From positions 3,559,736 through 3,623,735 of the forward strand of contig NC_029542.1 of NCBI RefSeq assembly GCF_001577835.2: a stretch of 64,000 nucleotides of DNA, written 5' to 3'. The notes under the pieces were generated by a model that was not told where the DNA came from, did not search any database, and saw only the letters and a program-made list of their open reading frames with translations. This DNA is from Coturnix japonica (Eukaryota > Chordata > Aves > Galliformes > Phasianidae). This document shows, piece after piece, positions 20,850-51,600 of the stretch (position 1 is its first letter; each line of letters starts with the position of its first letter). Both the position numbers and the translations under genes were made by a program.

Positions 20850-21350
20850 GATGCGGGGAAGGGCGGGGCGCGGTGGCGGGCTCCGGGTGGGCCGGCGGCC
20901 CCTCCCCGCCGCTCAGATGACGCCGCTGCCGGATGCGCCGGGCGGGCGAGACAAGTTCCCGACGTGGGCGACGAGACGGAGAACGGCAGGCTCCGGGAGT
21001 GGTACAGTACCGGTACCGGCACATGGCACCGAGCGACCCTATGGAGCAGGTGGGGCGAGGACGACCGGAGCGGGGCGCGGCGGGACGGGGCCGGGTGGCG
21101 GAGCCCACCCCGGGGCCGGGCCGAACCGGGACGGGTCGTTGTCGTCCATCCGCTGCCCGCGTGTTCCTATCCGGCGCTCCACCGCGCGCTCGGAACCTCC
21201 CCCCCGCCGCAGCCCTCAGTTCACGTCGGCCCCACTTGACGGCATCGTTCCCCGGCAGCGCCGGCCCACGAGTGGATCCAAGGTGTTGGGTGGCGTCCGC
21301 ACCCTCGCGTGGGAGGGTGGGTGGGTGGTGGGGATGCGGGGTCGGGTCCC
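20850..21350. promoter_or_regulatory. CpG island 3.5 kb upstream of ARHGAP23
   Basis: About 500 bases are dense in CpG with multiple GGGCGG boxes, comparable with the island at ARHGAP23 exon 1. No start codon with a phased donor was found. It could be an alternative ARHGAP23 promoter, a noncoding RNA promoter or an orphan island. Confidence 0.45.
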
Positions 21351-22696
21351 GTTTTCGCAGAGGATCCCTTTGCATCCAGGTGTGTGCGACGGGGGCGGTG
21401 GGAGGATCGCGAACAGCCGGGGTATGGCGGAGGGGCGTCCGCCCTGTGGGGTGCGGAGAAGGTGGGAGGGGAGGGGGGGCTTTATGGGAGCGGCGTCGTT
21501 GACTTCCCCAACATCTGTCCCGTTGTTATCTCCCAGCCAACGGCCTCTGGGCTCCGTTCCGTTGCCGTGTGCGGGTGCTGCCGGGGGGGGGGAGATGCCG
21601 ACGCGTCCAGCCCCAGCATTGAGGAGAGGGGGTCTATAACCCACCCTACGCCTTGCGGTTCTCCTCTGATCCAGACGCTTGACCCCCGTGCCCCCCTCGT
21701 ACCCATCCCAGGCCCCAGGGGCTCCACGCACCGGCGAGCTTTTGTTGCACGTTGGGGCCGGCTGCTGTGCCCCCCCTGATCAGCCCATTCGTCAGCGAGG
21801 GGTTGTGGCTGCGGCATGTTGCGATTGGCCGTGGATGAGGTGCCCCCCCCCCCAGATGGGCAACGCGGTCTGGCGTTGATAGCCCCTTCCGGGGGCTGCG
21901 GGCACCCACCCCCCTCCAGTCCTCACCCCCCCTCACACCTCGCAGCTTGCAAGTGCAGAGAGCTGGCCGAGCGGCAGCGTGAGCCCCCCCCCCATTCCCC
22001 CCCTATCGGAGCGAGGGCAGTAGGGATGGTGGCATATGGGGCTACCGGGTATCTTGTGGAACCCGACCACCCTTCCCCTGCGGGGGTGTCCGAGCTGCCC
22101 ACACGCTCCGCCCCACAACCGCGGTGGGTGCGGGCCGGATGGCCCCACTATGGTTTGCCGTGGGGGGGGGGGTGATGAGGTGGTCGCCCTCGCCTCTCGT
22201 TTGCTGACCTCAAAATGGCTCCGTGCTGCGGAGCTGCGGGGGGAGAGGGGCTGCGTGCTGCGGATGGGCAGCAGCCCCAGCGACCCCCCCCTTTCCACCA
22301 AGCACGTATATAGGGGTCGCTCCAAACCTATTGGGCACAGCTGCCGCACGGGCTAGCTGTGCCCCCCACCGCCATCCAGCTCCCTGCCCTCGGTTGCTTT
22401 TTCTTTGTTAATTCATAGGATTAGGTTGAAATATAATCATTAATAATAGCCGCCCAGAGCTCGATCCACCCGACCCCCCCCCCCCCCCTTTTTCCATTTG
22501 TCTGGAGCCGGCTCACGCGGGGAGAGGCCGCTTGCCTGGGGGGGGTCAGTTCCGGGGTCGCAGCCGCGGATGCTCAGCGGCTCCACTGCTTGCTGCTGCG
22601 GGTGGGTGGAATTAGGGGCACATGATAGCGGGGGGAAGGGGAGATCGCCCTGTGATGCCGTTGCTGAATGGTGTTTGAGCCGGAGGGAGGGGGGAT

Positions 22697-23790
22697 TTGG
22701 GGCGTATCTCTATTGAATGGGGGCGCCACCCCTCCTCTTCACTCGTGCCGGGTGGGGCCGGAGAGACAAAGAGGCGTGGGCATGGGGGGGCACGGTGGGT
22801 GTTGCGGTGCCACCATTGTGCTCTGGAGCCACATGGGAATATGGGCCAGGACCCCCCGCCCACCCACCCCTCTTGTGCTTCTCATGCCCTGAGTGCCAAC
22901 TGTGGGGATGGGGCGGGGCTGCAGAACGATGTGACCCATAAACAGAGGACACCCGGATGGGTGGTTAATCTGCTGAGTTGTGGGGGTGGGGCTGATCCAT
23001 TGCTTCCTTGGGATGGCTGCAATGGGTCGGGGGTGCCCCCCCCCCTCCATCACATGGCTCTATCCTCGTTTTGCAGTCTGCTTTGGTGCTCTCCTATGGA
23101 AGTGCTGTAGGTATGTGCTGGGAGGAAGGGAGGGCAGCTGATACCTCATTGGGGGGGGATTCAGGGTTGCTGGGGGTGGCACAGAGAGCAAGCCTTATTG
23201 CTGCCCTCCCCCACCCACATGCATCTATCGTGTGGTTGATGACGGACAAGGAGCTNNNNNNNNNNNNNNNNNNNNNNNNNTCTATAGATGGGGGCTGCCA
23301 CCCCCTCCTCTTCACGGTGCCAGGGTGGGGCCGGGAGAGACAAAGAGGGGTGGGGGGGATGGGGGGGGCACGGCTGGGTGTGCGGTGCCACCCTTGTGCT
23401 TGGAGACCCACATGGGGAATATGGGCCAGGACCCCCCCCCTGCTTGTTGCTTCTCTGCCCTGAGTGCCAATGTGGGGGGGGATAAAGCAGAGGACCCCCG
23501 AGATGGGTGGTGTGAGTGTGGGGGGGTGGGGGCTGATCCCATTGCTTCCTATGGGATGGCTGCAATGGGGTCGGGGGGTGCCCCCCCCCCCTCCATCACA
23601 GGGCTCTATGGCCGTCAGTTTTAGCAGTGCTGCTTTGGTTTCTCTCTATGGCAGTTCTGTTGGTGTCATGTGCTGGGGAAGGGGAGGGGGATGCTGGGGG
23701 TGGCACAGAGAGCAGCCCTTAATTGCTGCCCTCCCCACCCCATGCATTCCTATCGTGTGGGGTGATGAGGACACAGGAGCTGCTCTGCTT
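22697..23790. repeat. Diverged tandem duplication of about 0.5 kb around a 25-N gap
   Basis: Copy A (about 22697-23255) and copy B (about 23281-23790) share a long ordered series of phrases. Examples are CCTCCTCTTCAC, GAGAGACAAAGAGG, AATATGGGCCAGGACCC, GGATGGCTGCAATGGG, CTCCATCACA and GGGGGTGGCACAGAGAGCA. They differ by many small indels, and one segment of about 30 bases is present only in A. Confidence 0.85.
23256..23280. other. Assembly gap (25 N) at the duplication junction
   Basis: The gap separates the two copies of the tandem duplication. Its true size is unknown. Confidence 0.95.
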
Positions 23791-24249
23791 CCCTCCTCCA
23801 TGGGGGAGGAATTATTTCATGTGTCCCCCCAACCCCCCACCCCAAAAGGGCCATTCCGGTGTCGCTGGGTTCAGGGCAGCTCATTCACATCAGCAACCCG
23901 AGGTGAGATGCGGAGCTCAATGAGCTGTGAATGGCCGCTCTCCTCGTGCTCTGAGCCCCCACCAGGCCCTGTCTGTCTGTCTGTCTGTCCGTCTGTCCGC
24001 CCCATCGTTTCCCAGCCTCCCTATTTCCTTTCCCTATAGCTCTGCGTCACCCTTTGTCCCTCCGTGGCCCCCACCCGCTGTTTCCGTCCCCATGTGTCAG
24101 CCCTGTCCCTCTGTCCTGGCTCTTCCTGTCCGTCTGTCCCCTTCTCATCCCTATATCCCCCCCCAACATCCCCCTGTCCGTCCGTCCCCATCTTCCCTCC
24201 TGCTGTCCCCTGCTGACCCCCATCTCTAGGTATCTCTCCCCCCCCCCCA

Positions 24250-24493
24250 GCTATTCTCGTTCTGTTGCCGGTTCCGATCCGGGTGTCCCATTCCGGTACC
24301 GTCTAAACCTCGTTATACCGAACCGAGCTGCGTTGTGCCGCCGGGGAGGGCTGAACCGTGTCCGCCCCTCCCGCCCCCTCCCGCCGCCGGCACCCGGAGG
24401 AGGCGGAGCAGTAACCGGGGCCGTGCCCGGCCCAACCCGAGCAGAACCGAGCCGTGTGGAACCGGGCCGAGCAGCACCGGGCCCCGCAGCCCG
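24250..24493 (+). promoter_or_regulatory. ARHGAP23: ARHGAP23 CpG-island promoter and 5' UTR
   Basis: CpG-rich and TATA-less sequence ends at the ATG at 24494. It contains repeated ACCGAGC/ACCGGGCC phrases and GC boxes. The transcription start is not resolvable. Confidence 0.55.
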
Positions 24494-43584
<19,091 letters not shown>

Positions 43585-44650
43585 CCTCCTGGGGCTGCTG
43601 CCGCCCCCCTCCTCACCCCCCCCCCTCCTTTCAGCTTATGGGGTGTTGTGGGGGGGGGGCACAGGCTTTAATTTAAGGACTCGCCTTTGTGCTTGTATTT
43701 AATTGTGCTCTTATTTAACGCTCTCCCTACGGCCCCGGTGCAGCCCCAGGAGGGACGAAGCCACCTTGTCCCCAACCCCATGCCATGGTGGGGGGGTTGA
43801 GCCCATTGCCCCCTCCCTTCCTCCCCCAACCCATCCCGGTCCCCCCCCCCGGCTGCAGCAATGCGAAGTGCGGGCGCTTCCCCGGCTGCTGCGGTCGAGG
43901 CTGTTCCCCCCTCCCCCCCCCCCAAAAAAAAAGGGAAGGGCCGTTGGGACATCGGTAGCCTCACAAGGGGTGGGCAATGGGGAAGGGGGGGGGCGGACTT
44001 GGGGTTACGAGGTAGGAGGGTGACAAGAGGGGGCGACGCATCCCAGCTCGCCTTTCCGCCCCCCCCCGTGCCACTCACTCCATCCTCCCAGGCTCAGCGG
44101 CTCCTTCCCCCCCCACCCCGACAGAAGCACTTTAGGAAGGGGGTGAGGTGCCCCCCCCACCCTGGGGACCCACAGCCTCTGCGGGGGTGGGAGGGGGGAT
44201 GATGTGTGTGGGGGGGGTGTGGGGCACGAAGTCCAAGTCGCTGTCACTCCGTTCCGCGTCGTTCCCATCCTTTCTGCCGATTATTTGCTGTAAAGTTTCG
44301 TTATTTCGATCCTTTCCCCCCCCCCTTTTCCTCTTCCTATTTGTTATTTCTGGTGTGTAAATATCACCTCTGGAAGCGGCCCGTAACGACAAGGAACCAA
44401 CCCCCCCCTCCTTCCCCCCCACCCCACCCCCAGAAAGGATTTCTAAGGATACTTTTAAAAGACTCGGGGGGAGAAAACAGCCCCGACCCCGCTCACTTTG
44501 TAACCCCTTCTGCATGAGTGTCACCCCCCCCTTCCCCCCCCAAACCCCACCCCATACGGGGGTCGGATCCTATCCAATGCCAACCCCCCCCCCCCCTCCG
44601 AGTCTTTGTCTATATATAACAGAAATAAAGCGGAGAGCGCGAGTAATTCT
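43585..44650 (+). other. ARHGAP23: ARHGAP23 3' untranslated region with poly(A) signal
   Basis: AATAAA at 44624-44629 follows TATATATAACAG, about 1.04 kb after the stop, and is the first good signal. The UTR is rich in runs of C and G. Confidence 0.8.
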
Positions 44651-45350
44651 TCTTGCGTGCCCTCCCCAGGATATGTATGGTGAGGGGGGGGTAGAAGGGA
44701 GAAAGGGGGTGTGAAGGTGGAGGGGGGGGTTAAAGAAAAGAAGTGCGTCGAGAGAGAGATGAGAAAAAGAAAATCTTTATGTGTATTAACAGCCGGACGC
44801 TCTGAGGAGAAGAGAAGAGTAGGAAGATAAAATGGAGGGAAGAAAGGGGGGGGGGACGAGGAGGAGGACTGGGGGGACCGGGGGGGGTTGTTAATAAAAA
44901 TGAGATCAACAGCAACAAACCCTTCGCGCCGGGAGTTCAAGAGACAGCGCTACACCCCCCTCCCATTCCCCCCCAACCCCTCCTCTCCACCCCCCGACCC
45001 CCCCCAGGCGCCCGGACCGGACACACAGACGTTCCCCCCCCCCAAATTTCCACCCCCTCCCTCCTCACCGCTATCACAGCTCACGAGAAAATAAATCCAT
45101 GCTAAAGAGACACACAACCCGAACCGGAACCTCGAGAGAGCAGCAGCAATGAATCAGAAACAGCGGCTCGGACCTTTCGGTTCGGTTCGGTTTTGCCCTT
45201 TAATACAAGGGATCACATCCAGACGAGCACAGCGGGGGGCGCATGCAGCCTCCGCACACATGCTTTGCTATTTTTTTTTGTCTTTTTTATGGTATTTTTT
45301 CCTTTTTTTTTCCTATTTTTCCAAGAGGGGGGGGGAGGAAGGGGGAGGGG
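44650..45350. other. ARHGAP23-SRCIN1 tail-to-tail spacer
   Basis: About 700 bases are purine-rich on the plus strand at first and C-run-rich later. They hold no exon. AATAAA at 45090 on the plus strand could extend ARHGAP23 transcripts. Confidence 0.5.
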
Positions 45351-45734
45351 GGGAATCGTTTTCACACCTTTATTATATACTTTGTCTTTTTTTCCCCCCC
45401 TTTCTCTTTTATTTATGTCCTCTCCCTCATAGGGAGCTCACTCCATCCTTTTTTCCCCTTTATTCTTCCTATTTATTCTCGTTATTCTATAAGATATAAG
45501 ATATATAGCTAGATTTCTTTGCACGACGCCATGAAGGGACGGACAGACGCATTCACTCTCACAGAGAACAGCAGCCCGATGGGCGAGGGGGGGGGGTCAC
45601 TAATAGGGTGGGCAGCACCAGGGGGGTCCATAGGGGTCCCTGTGCACCTAAAGTTTGTGCGTGCCCCCCCCTCAACCCCACTTCCATCCTCACTTAAAGC
45701 TGAGCTCATAGATGGAACTGCAGCCCCCCACCCG

Positions 45735-46090
45735 CTGTGCTCTGTGCCTATGGGGGTGCAGGGTGAGGTGGGGGGGATGCCATGCATGGAGGTTTGGGGT
45801 GGGGGGGGGCCTGGCATGCATAAGGCACATACCAGGACACGGTGCTGCAGCTCTGTGTTAACACAGCAGCATTCCCATGCCCTCCCCCCCCCCCCAGTCC
45901 CGCTGTGCTCTGTGCCTATGGGGGTGCAAAGCTATTTGGGGGGGATGCCATGCATGGAGGTTTGGGGTGGGGGGGGGCCTGGCATGCACATGGCACACAG
46001 CACTGCTGCAGCCCTGCATTAACATAGCAGCATCCTCACCCCCTACCCCCCCCGCCCCTCCTCACTGTGCTCTGTGCCAAAGCTGGGTGT
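45735..46090 (-). repeat. 168-bp tandem duplication plus partial third copy in SRCIN1 3' UTR
   Basis: The plus-strand landmarks CGCTGTGCTCTGTGCC and TGCCATGCATGGAGG recur at a spacing of about 168 bases (for example 45778 and 45946). A third, shorter start lies at about 46065. Confidence 0.85.
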
Positions 46091-46670
46091 GTAGGGGGGT
46101 CCCATATGTGATGGGGAGAAGGGTGGGGGGGGGGGTCTTGGGTCTCTGGGTGGGGGGGCGGGGGGCTGCAGTGCATTCAGCCCCACAGTGTGCCCACACC
46201 CCCATTGTGCAATGAGCAGAGGGATGGTGGCACTGCACCACGAAGGGGGTGGTGATGGGGGGGTTGGGCATAAAGACCCCCCTTCCCCCCCCCAAAACCC
46301 CATATGTAAGAAGCTGAGGCTTTTGCTACAGTGTTCCACTTTGGTACCAAGAAAAAAACACACAAACCAAACCGACCACAATGAAGAAGAATGAATCACA
46401 ACCCGATTAATTCAACACATCATCCAATGACTTCTATTGCTGCCATGAGCTGCCTCGTGCCTCCCCCCCCACCCCCTACCCCCAACCCCCCCCCCCACTC
46501 ATTGCCCCCAGCCTCGTTGATGGCGCACAGGGATGGAGGGGGGGGTAGAAATGGGGGGGGGGAGGGATGGGAGACCCTCTCACCATCAGAGCAAAGCATG
46601 GAAAGGAAATCCCAACCCCCCCCCCCAATGGGAAGGGATCATTCCCCCCCCCCTCCCCATTTTAAATATC

Positions 46671-46925
46671 TATAGATATATATATTCTCTTACGTCTATT
46701 ATATATAGATAGATAGATATATCTACTATGTAAATCTCTCTTTGAAAACAATATAAAATGTTAAGACACTTCACTTAAATGTAAAGAGTTGCTCTTTTGC
46801 AATCCAAAGTAATTGCAGCGTTGATTTTTCTTCTTTTTCTTCTCTTTTTTTTTTTGCCTATTATTATTAATTATTATTATTCTTTGTTATCCAAAAGAAA
46901 AAAAAAAAAAAGGCTCTTTTTTGTG
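46671..46925. repeat. AT-rich simple-sequence cluster
   Basis: TATATAGATAGATAGATATA at about 46700, ATTATTATTAATTATTATT at about 46860, and a run of A near 46900. On the SRCIN1 sense strand these give U-rich and AUU-rich stretches. Confidence 0.85.
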
Positions 46926-47212
46926 GGTTTTTTTGTCCCTTTTCTATACAAAAATGGCCGATATACAAAAGAAAAACACCCTTCACCCCCAACACCCAAA
47001 TAAAGACATTAACATCAACAACAATAAGAGGGTTTTAGGTGTCCTGGGGTGGAAGGGGGGGGGGGAGGAGGAAGAGATTAAGTTAAAGGAGGAAATAATA
47101 GGAAAGCAAAACCAACCCAAAGGTGAAGGAATTGACCAACAAAAGGAGTGATTCCAGCTCTTTGTTGCACTGGGGACGGACTGCACGGCACGGCACACAC
47201 GGGTACACACAT

Positions 47213-47235
47213 GCACACACACACACACACACATA
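47213..47235 (+). repeat. (CA)n microsatellite
   Basis: About 11 CA dinucleotides lie within the SRCIN1 3' UTR, with related CACACGGGTACACACATG just before. Confidence 0.95.
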
Positions 47236-47389
47236 CAGCGTGCCCCCCCCCCCCTCCCCTTGTCCCACCCCTTCTCCCTTAGCACTGTATGGGGTTGGGG
47301 CTGTGCTCATCCCTCACCCCGCTGCCCCCCTGCAATGGGGGCTTTAGGACCCTCCCATCCCTGTGGGTCCCCCATGGCCCCCCACAGAA

Positions 47390-47760
47390 TGATGGGGAAG
47401 GGTCCCCACGTAGGCAGAGCACCTTTTGTCCCCCATATCCCCATGGGGGGGTGGCAAAGGGGACATGGGGTCCCCACATGGGCAAAGCTCCTCTTGTCCC
47501 CAAACGTCCCCAAGTGCACAGTGTGATGGCAAAGGCAACATGGGGTCCCACGTGGGCAGAGCCCCCTCTTATCTCCCACGTCCCTAAGGGCGCAGGGTGA
47601 TGGAGAAGGGGACACAGTGCCCACATGGGCAGAGCTCCTCTTGTCCCCATTGCCCCCAAGGGCACGGGGTGATGGGGAAGGGGACACAGGGTTCCAATGT
47701 GGGCACAGCCTCACTTGTCCCCCATGTCCCCAAGGGCGCAGGGTGATGGGGAAGGGGACC
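47390..47760 (-). repeat. 74-bp tandem array, about five copies, in SRCIN1 3' UTR
   Basis: The landmark CAAGGGCGCAGGGTGATGG (with variants) recurs at about 47511, 47585, 47657 and 47731. Each copy also carries CATGGGCAGAGCTCCTCTTGT-like sequence. The left copies are more diverged. Confidence 0.88.
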
Positions 47761-48511
47761 TGATGTCCCCATGTGCTCAGAGCATCACAGCATCCCCCTT
47801 TCCCTTGGGGGGAGGGGGAAACACAGACAGACCATTAAAGTGCTACGTAACGAACCGACAGCGATAGGGACGACGCCAACGGTCCCCAAACCCCCCCCAA
47901 CCAACACCCCAACCCCAACCCACCCACCCATATATCACAGCCTTCCACCTCCCCGGGCACCGGGATGCTCCTTGGGCAGCACCGACCTCAGGTGGCCTCG
48001 GAGCATCGTCCCCATGCTGTGTCCCGAGCTCAAGGGGGCTGAGGGGGGGGTTGGGGGGGTCCTCGGGCTGCTGCTTTTTGCCCCCTCTGCCTGCTGCATC
48101 CTCGTTGCTTGGAGCTCGTGGGGTGAAGCTCCGAGAGCTCTTCAATAAACAGCAAACGACGGTGGAGGAAGGGAGGGGAGGGGGTTTGAAAGGGGGGGGA
48201 TTGAAGGAAGGAAGAAGGGGGGGGGGAAGAACCAAAAAGGTGACCAACCGAAAAGAAAACAACGGAAATACATGGAAAAATAATAATAATAATTAATAAG
48301 AAGAGAAAGGGGAGAGAGAAAGAGAGAAAAGAAACAGCAAGAGGTTGTAGGGGGGCTGTTTGGAGAGAGGCGTGGGGCAGCAGCCAGGCCAAGTTGGGGG
48401 GGGATATGAATATAGGGGGGGGGCATATGGTGATGCCCAATAGAGACGGTCCAGGGCAGGAGGAGCCCGGCCCCATAGTGGGGAAATGATGTTTGGAGCT
48501 GGCAAGGAGGC

Positions 48512-48631
48512 TCAGAAGGAGATGGAGGAGTTCCTTGCCCCAAAGGAAGTCAATACTGGGATGGATGTTCTGCCCGAGGTGGGTTTCTCTGCTGGGGAGG
48601 TCTCATTAGGATCTTTGGATGGTCTAGAGGC
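48512..48631 (-). CDS. SRCIN1: SRCIN1 last coding exon
   Basis: It encodes 39 residues and TGA. The final 18, TSIPVLTSFGARNSSISF, are as in mammals and include the SH3-binding-type C-terminal region. The exon is separated from the previous one by a 1.7 kb intron with no other coding signal. Confidence 0.95.
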   Translation of the reverse strand, partial: ASRPSKDPNETSPAEKPTSGRTSIPVLTSFGARNSSISF

Positions 48632-51600
48632 CTGGAAAGAGAAGTGAGATCCGAGGAGGAGGAGGAGGAGGAGAAAGGGAGGAGAGTCAGACAGTATGGT
48701 AAGAAAATAGACCAAAAAATCCCCCCCCCAAAAATAAACAGGAAAACAATGGGAGAAAAAAAACAACCCCACGAGGAAACAGAAGAAGAAAACCAAATTA
48801 AAGGGGAGGCACAAAAAGAAAAGAGAGAGAAAACAGAACCAAACAGGAGTTTGTTCAGAAGCAGCATTGATTCAGGCCTGAGGTCAAGCAGCTGGAAAAG
48901 GTCCACCACAAAGAGAGCACGAGACGAGCTGGTTCCACGCGTTACTGGATGGGGTTTGGGTGGGGGGGCATCCCCATTGTTGGGGTTTGGGGGGGGAGTG
49001 AGACGAGAGAGAGACACATGGATGGACAGGAGGACAGACAGGAGGACAGAGCAGGCAGGTGGGAGGGGTGGGGGCAGAGAGGTGGGGAGGGGGGACAAGA
49101 ATGGCAGCATTAGGGTGGGCTCGGGCTGCCGCAGTGGTGTTGATTGTGGCTCCTCTGAGAGCCCACCCCCCACCCCCACCGACCCCCAGCCCATCTCCAG
49201 CAGCCACACCAACAGACCCTGCTGCTGGTGAGGCCAAGAGGAGCAACAGCCAGAGGGGTTGGCACTGGGAGGGGGGCTCAGAAAGGGGTCCCTGGAGTAG
49301 GGGGTGGGCAGTGCACTAAGGATGGTGGGGATGGAGGGGGATCCTGGTGAGAAGGGGGCTGTGATGGTGCTGCCATTGAGGTGAGATGGGGATTGAGCTC
49401 ACACGTGGCCTCAAGGGAGAGGATTTGGTGGCATTGAGAGCTCTGTGCCCATCGAGGGGACAGCCTGGGGGCTGCTGGGGGGCAGAGCTGCATGCAGCTA
49501 CCAGGAGAAGCCTGGCTGTGAGCACCAGGAGGTGCTGCATGGGGATGCAATGTGCATGGAGGGCAGCCATGGTCCTGGTGACAGCAGGGACAAATGGCAC
49601 CAGTGCTGAGCCCTCATGCACAACTGGGGTCAGTGGGGAGGGAGAAACTCGTTTTGCTCAGGAAACATGTGCCCAAATTGCATGAAGTCCCCCCTGCTCA
49701 TCGCTCAGCCCGGCTGCACATTGAGGTAGATGGGAGAAAAGCTGTTTGGCTTTCCTTTCACCCCCCTTTCCCCCCCTTGTTTTTAATGGATCTGACAGAA
49801 TGAGCAAAATGGGGTTCGTTGGGTGGTTTGCCAAGGAATGGCCCAGGGAAAGGGATTGAGACACAGAGTGGGGAGGAGAGGAGGACAGGATGGGGGAAGG
49901 TCTGGGGGCTGCCCATGTGTGGGGAGGGGCAGTGCTGGGACCTGGGGCAGGAGAGGGAGGGGAGGAAAGAGCAGGATGGGGCTGTGGAACCCGGAGTGCA
50001 ATCAGTCCCATTGACAAGGATGGGGATGGGGTTGGTGCTGGGCTGAGGGCAGAGTCCCATCCCACAGCTCTCCTCTTCCAGCTGCTGTGGCCCCCATCCC
50101 ATTCCCTCACCCCATCCCAACACCCTCCTCCTATAGTAAAGGTGCATGGTGGATGCACTATGGGGCTCCAGCCCCGACCCACATCACCCCCTCCTCACCA
50201 CAGCCCACCCAGCATAGCAAAGAAGTGTCTCCTGCACCCTCTGCTCAGCAAAGGGCTGCACCCCCCCCCCATTCCAGCATCCTCAATAACTCCATGCCCA
50301 CCACCCCATAATGGGGAGCAGGGGCTGTGGGCAACCTGCTGCTGGGAGCCTGCTCTAGAGATAGGCTACCTGCTGCTGTCCCTGGATCCGCATGTACTCC
50401 ATCCTCTGCTTGATGTGCTTGCTCTTGTCGGGGCTGCCTTGCTGGCTTTGCTTCAGCCTGGATGCCGGGTTCACCATCTTCATGGGCGGGATGGAAACTC
50501 CACCACTCTGTTGGGGACAGAGAGTTTTGGAGAGATTAAAAGCCCAGAATAGGCACAAAGCCACAAGAGCACAGGCTGCAGATGGACACTGTGGGATCCC
50601 AGTCCTCCCAGTAACACAGTGGCAGCTGAGGAGGGGTCATCAGCTCCGTGTGCCACAGGACCCACCACCAGCCCCCATTGCCACGTACATGGGGGTGAGG
50701 AGCAAACACTGGGGGGGAATAGGGGGAGGTGGAGGGCAGGAGGAAAGCACCCAGCCCATAGAAAGGACAGGAGGCGACGGGCAGGTGGAAGGAGATTCCA
50801 GGTGGAAACGGCGACAGTGGGAACGCAGAGGTATTTTATTAACAGGTTGCACAGGCTGAGATACAAAGACTTGCATGAGCAGCAGCAGGAGGAGCGCTCT
50901 GTGTTGGCACCCCAAAAACCCCACATCACAGCTGCCCCCCGCCTGCCCTGTGCCAGCTGGGGTTGGTGGCCAAAGTGGCACCGCTGGGCTGCCCTAAAGG
51001 AGAACATGGGATGATCCGGCTGCACCAGGTCAGAGCCAGCAGGTTGTCTCTAAGTCAGGTCAATAGTGCATGGAATATCAGTGCCTGTCCTCCCTGCCTG
51101 TGTTCTGGGATCCTCTGTGCTCCTTAGGACCCCTGAACCCATTGCAAGAGGGGTCCACCTCCCACCTGCATCCCCCCATATCCAGGCAGGTGCTGGAGCT
51201 CAGAGCCCTCTGCCCCCACTCAGTCCCTCCCACCCAGCCGTGCTCTCAGTTTTGCTTTAGGATCATGCACACCAGCCATAAATCCACCCCATAGCTCTGC
51301 TCCAGGACCCGAGCAGAGGAAAACCTACAGCTACACCCACTGGAAAAGGCCGTTCCTGCAGTGAGAGCCTTGGTGCAACCAGGAAACGGGGCTGAGATAA
51401 TCGCTGCAAATGAAAAAGGAGATTCATTCAGCAGTGCTGATTGTTAATAAAGGAGCAGGCTGACTTGTGAGCAGCCGGGGGTGGTTCCTCCCCCCCCCCA
51501 AACCCTCAATCTTTTTCCAGCTATTCAGCAAGCCCAGTGGCTGCTGTAGATTCCAACAGAAACCCATTTGGATGGCGCTGGGGAGCCTGAGCTGTGATTT

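Larger units (their letters stand above)
19176..24240. other. 5 kb SOCS7-ARHGAP23 spacer without a recognised gene
   Basis: It begins with G-run-rich sequence (19.2-20.3 kb). A CpG-dense island follows at 20.85-21.35 kb, an AT-rich patch at 22.40-22.45 kb, a diverged tandem duplication at 22.70-23.79 kb across a 25-N gap, and a CTGT/CCGT-rich pyrimidine tract at 23.97-24.24 kb. Open frames here are low-complexity, lack good splice sites and match no family I know. Confidence 0.7.
45350..48511 (-). other. SRCIN1: SRCIN1 3' untranslated region with a cluster of poly(A) signals
   Basis: Minus-strand AATAAA occurs four times between 45477 and 45369, with none nearer the stop that I could find. 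That implies a UTR of about 3.1 kb. Inside are A/T-rich tracts (46.67-46.92 kb), a CA microsatellite, a 74-base tandem array and a 168-base duplication. The length is similar to what I recall for mammalian SRCIN1. Confidence 0.55.

Noticed and set aside
19176-24240. Search for retroviral, LTR or other virus-derived elements in the gene-poor spacer
   Set aside because: I found no terminal repeats, primer-binding sites or recognisable protein fragments of such elements here or elsewhere in the window.
48140-48155. Plus-strand AATAAA at about 48145
   Set aside because: No plus-strand gene ends here. It lies antisense in the SRCIN1 3' UTR.
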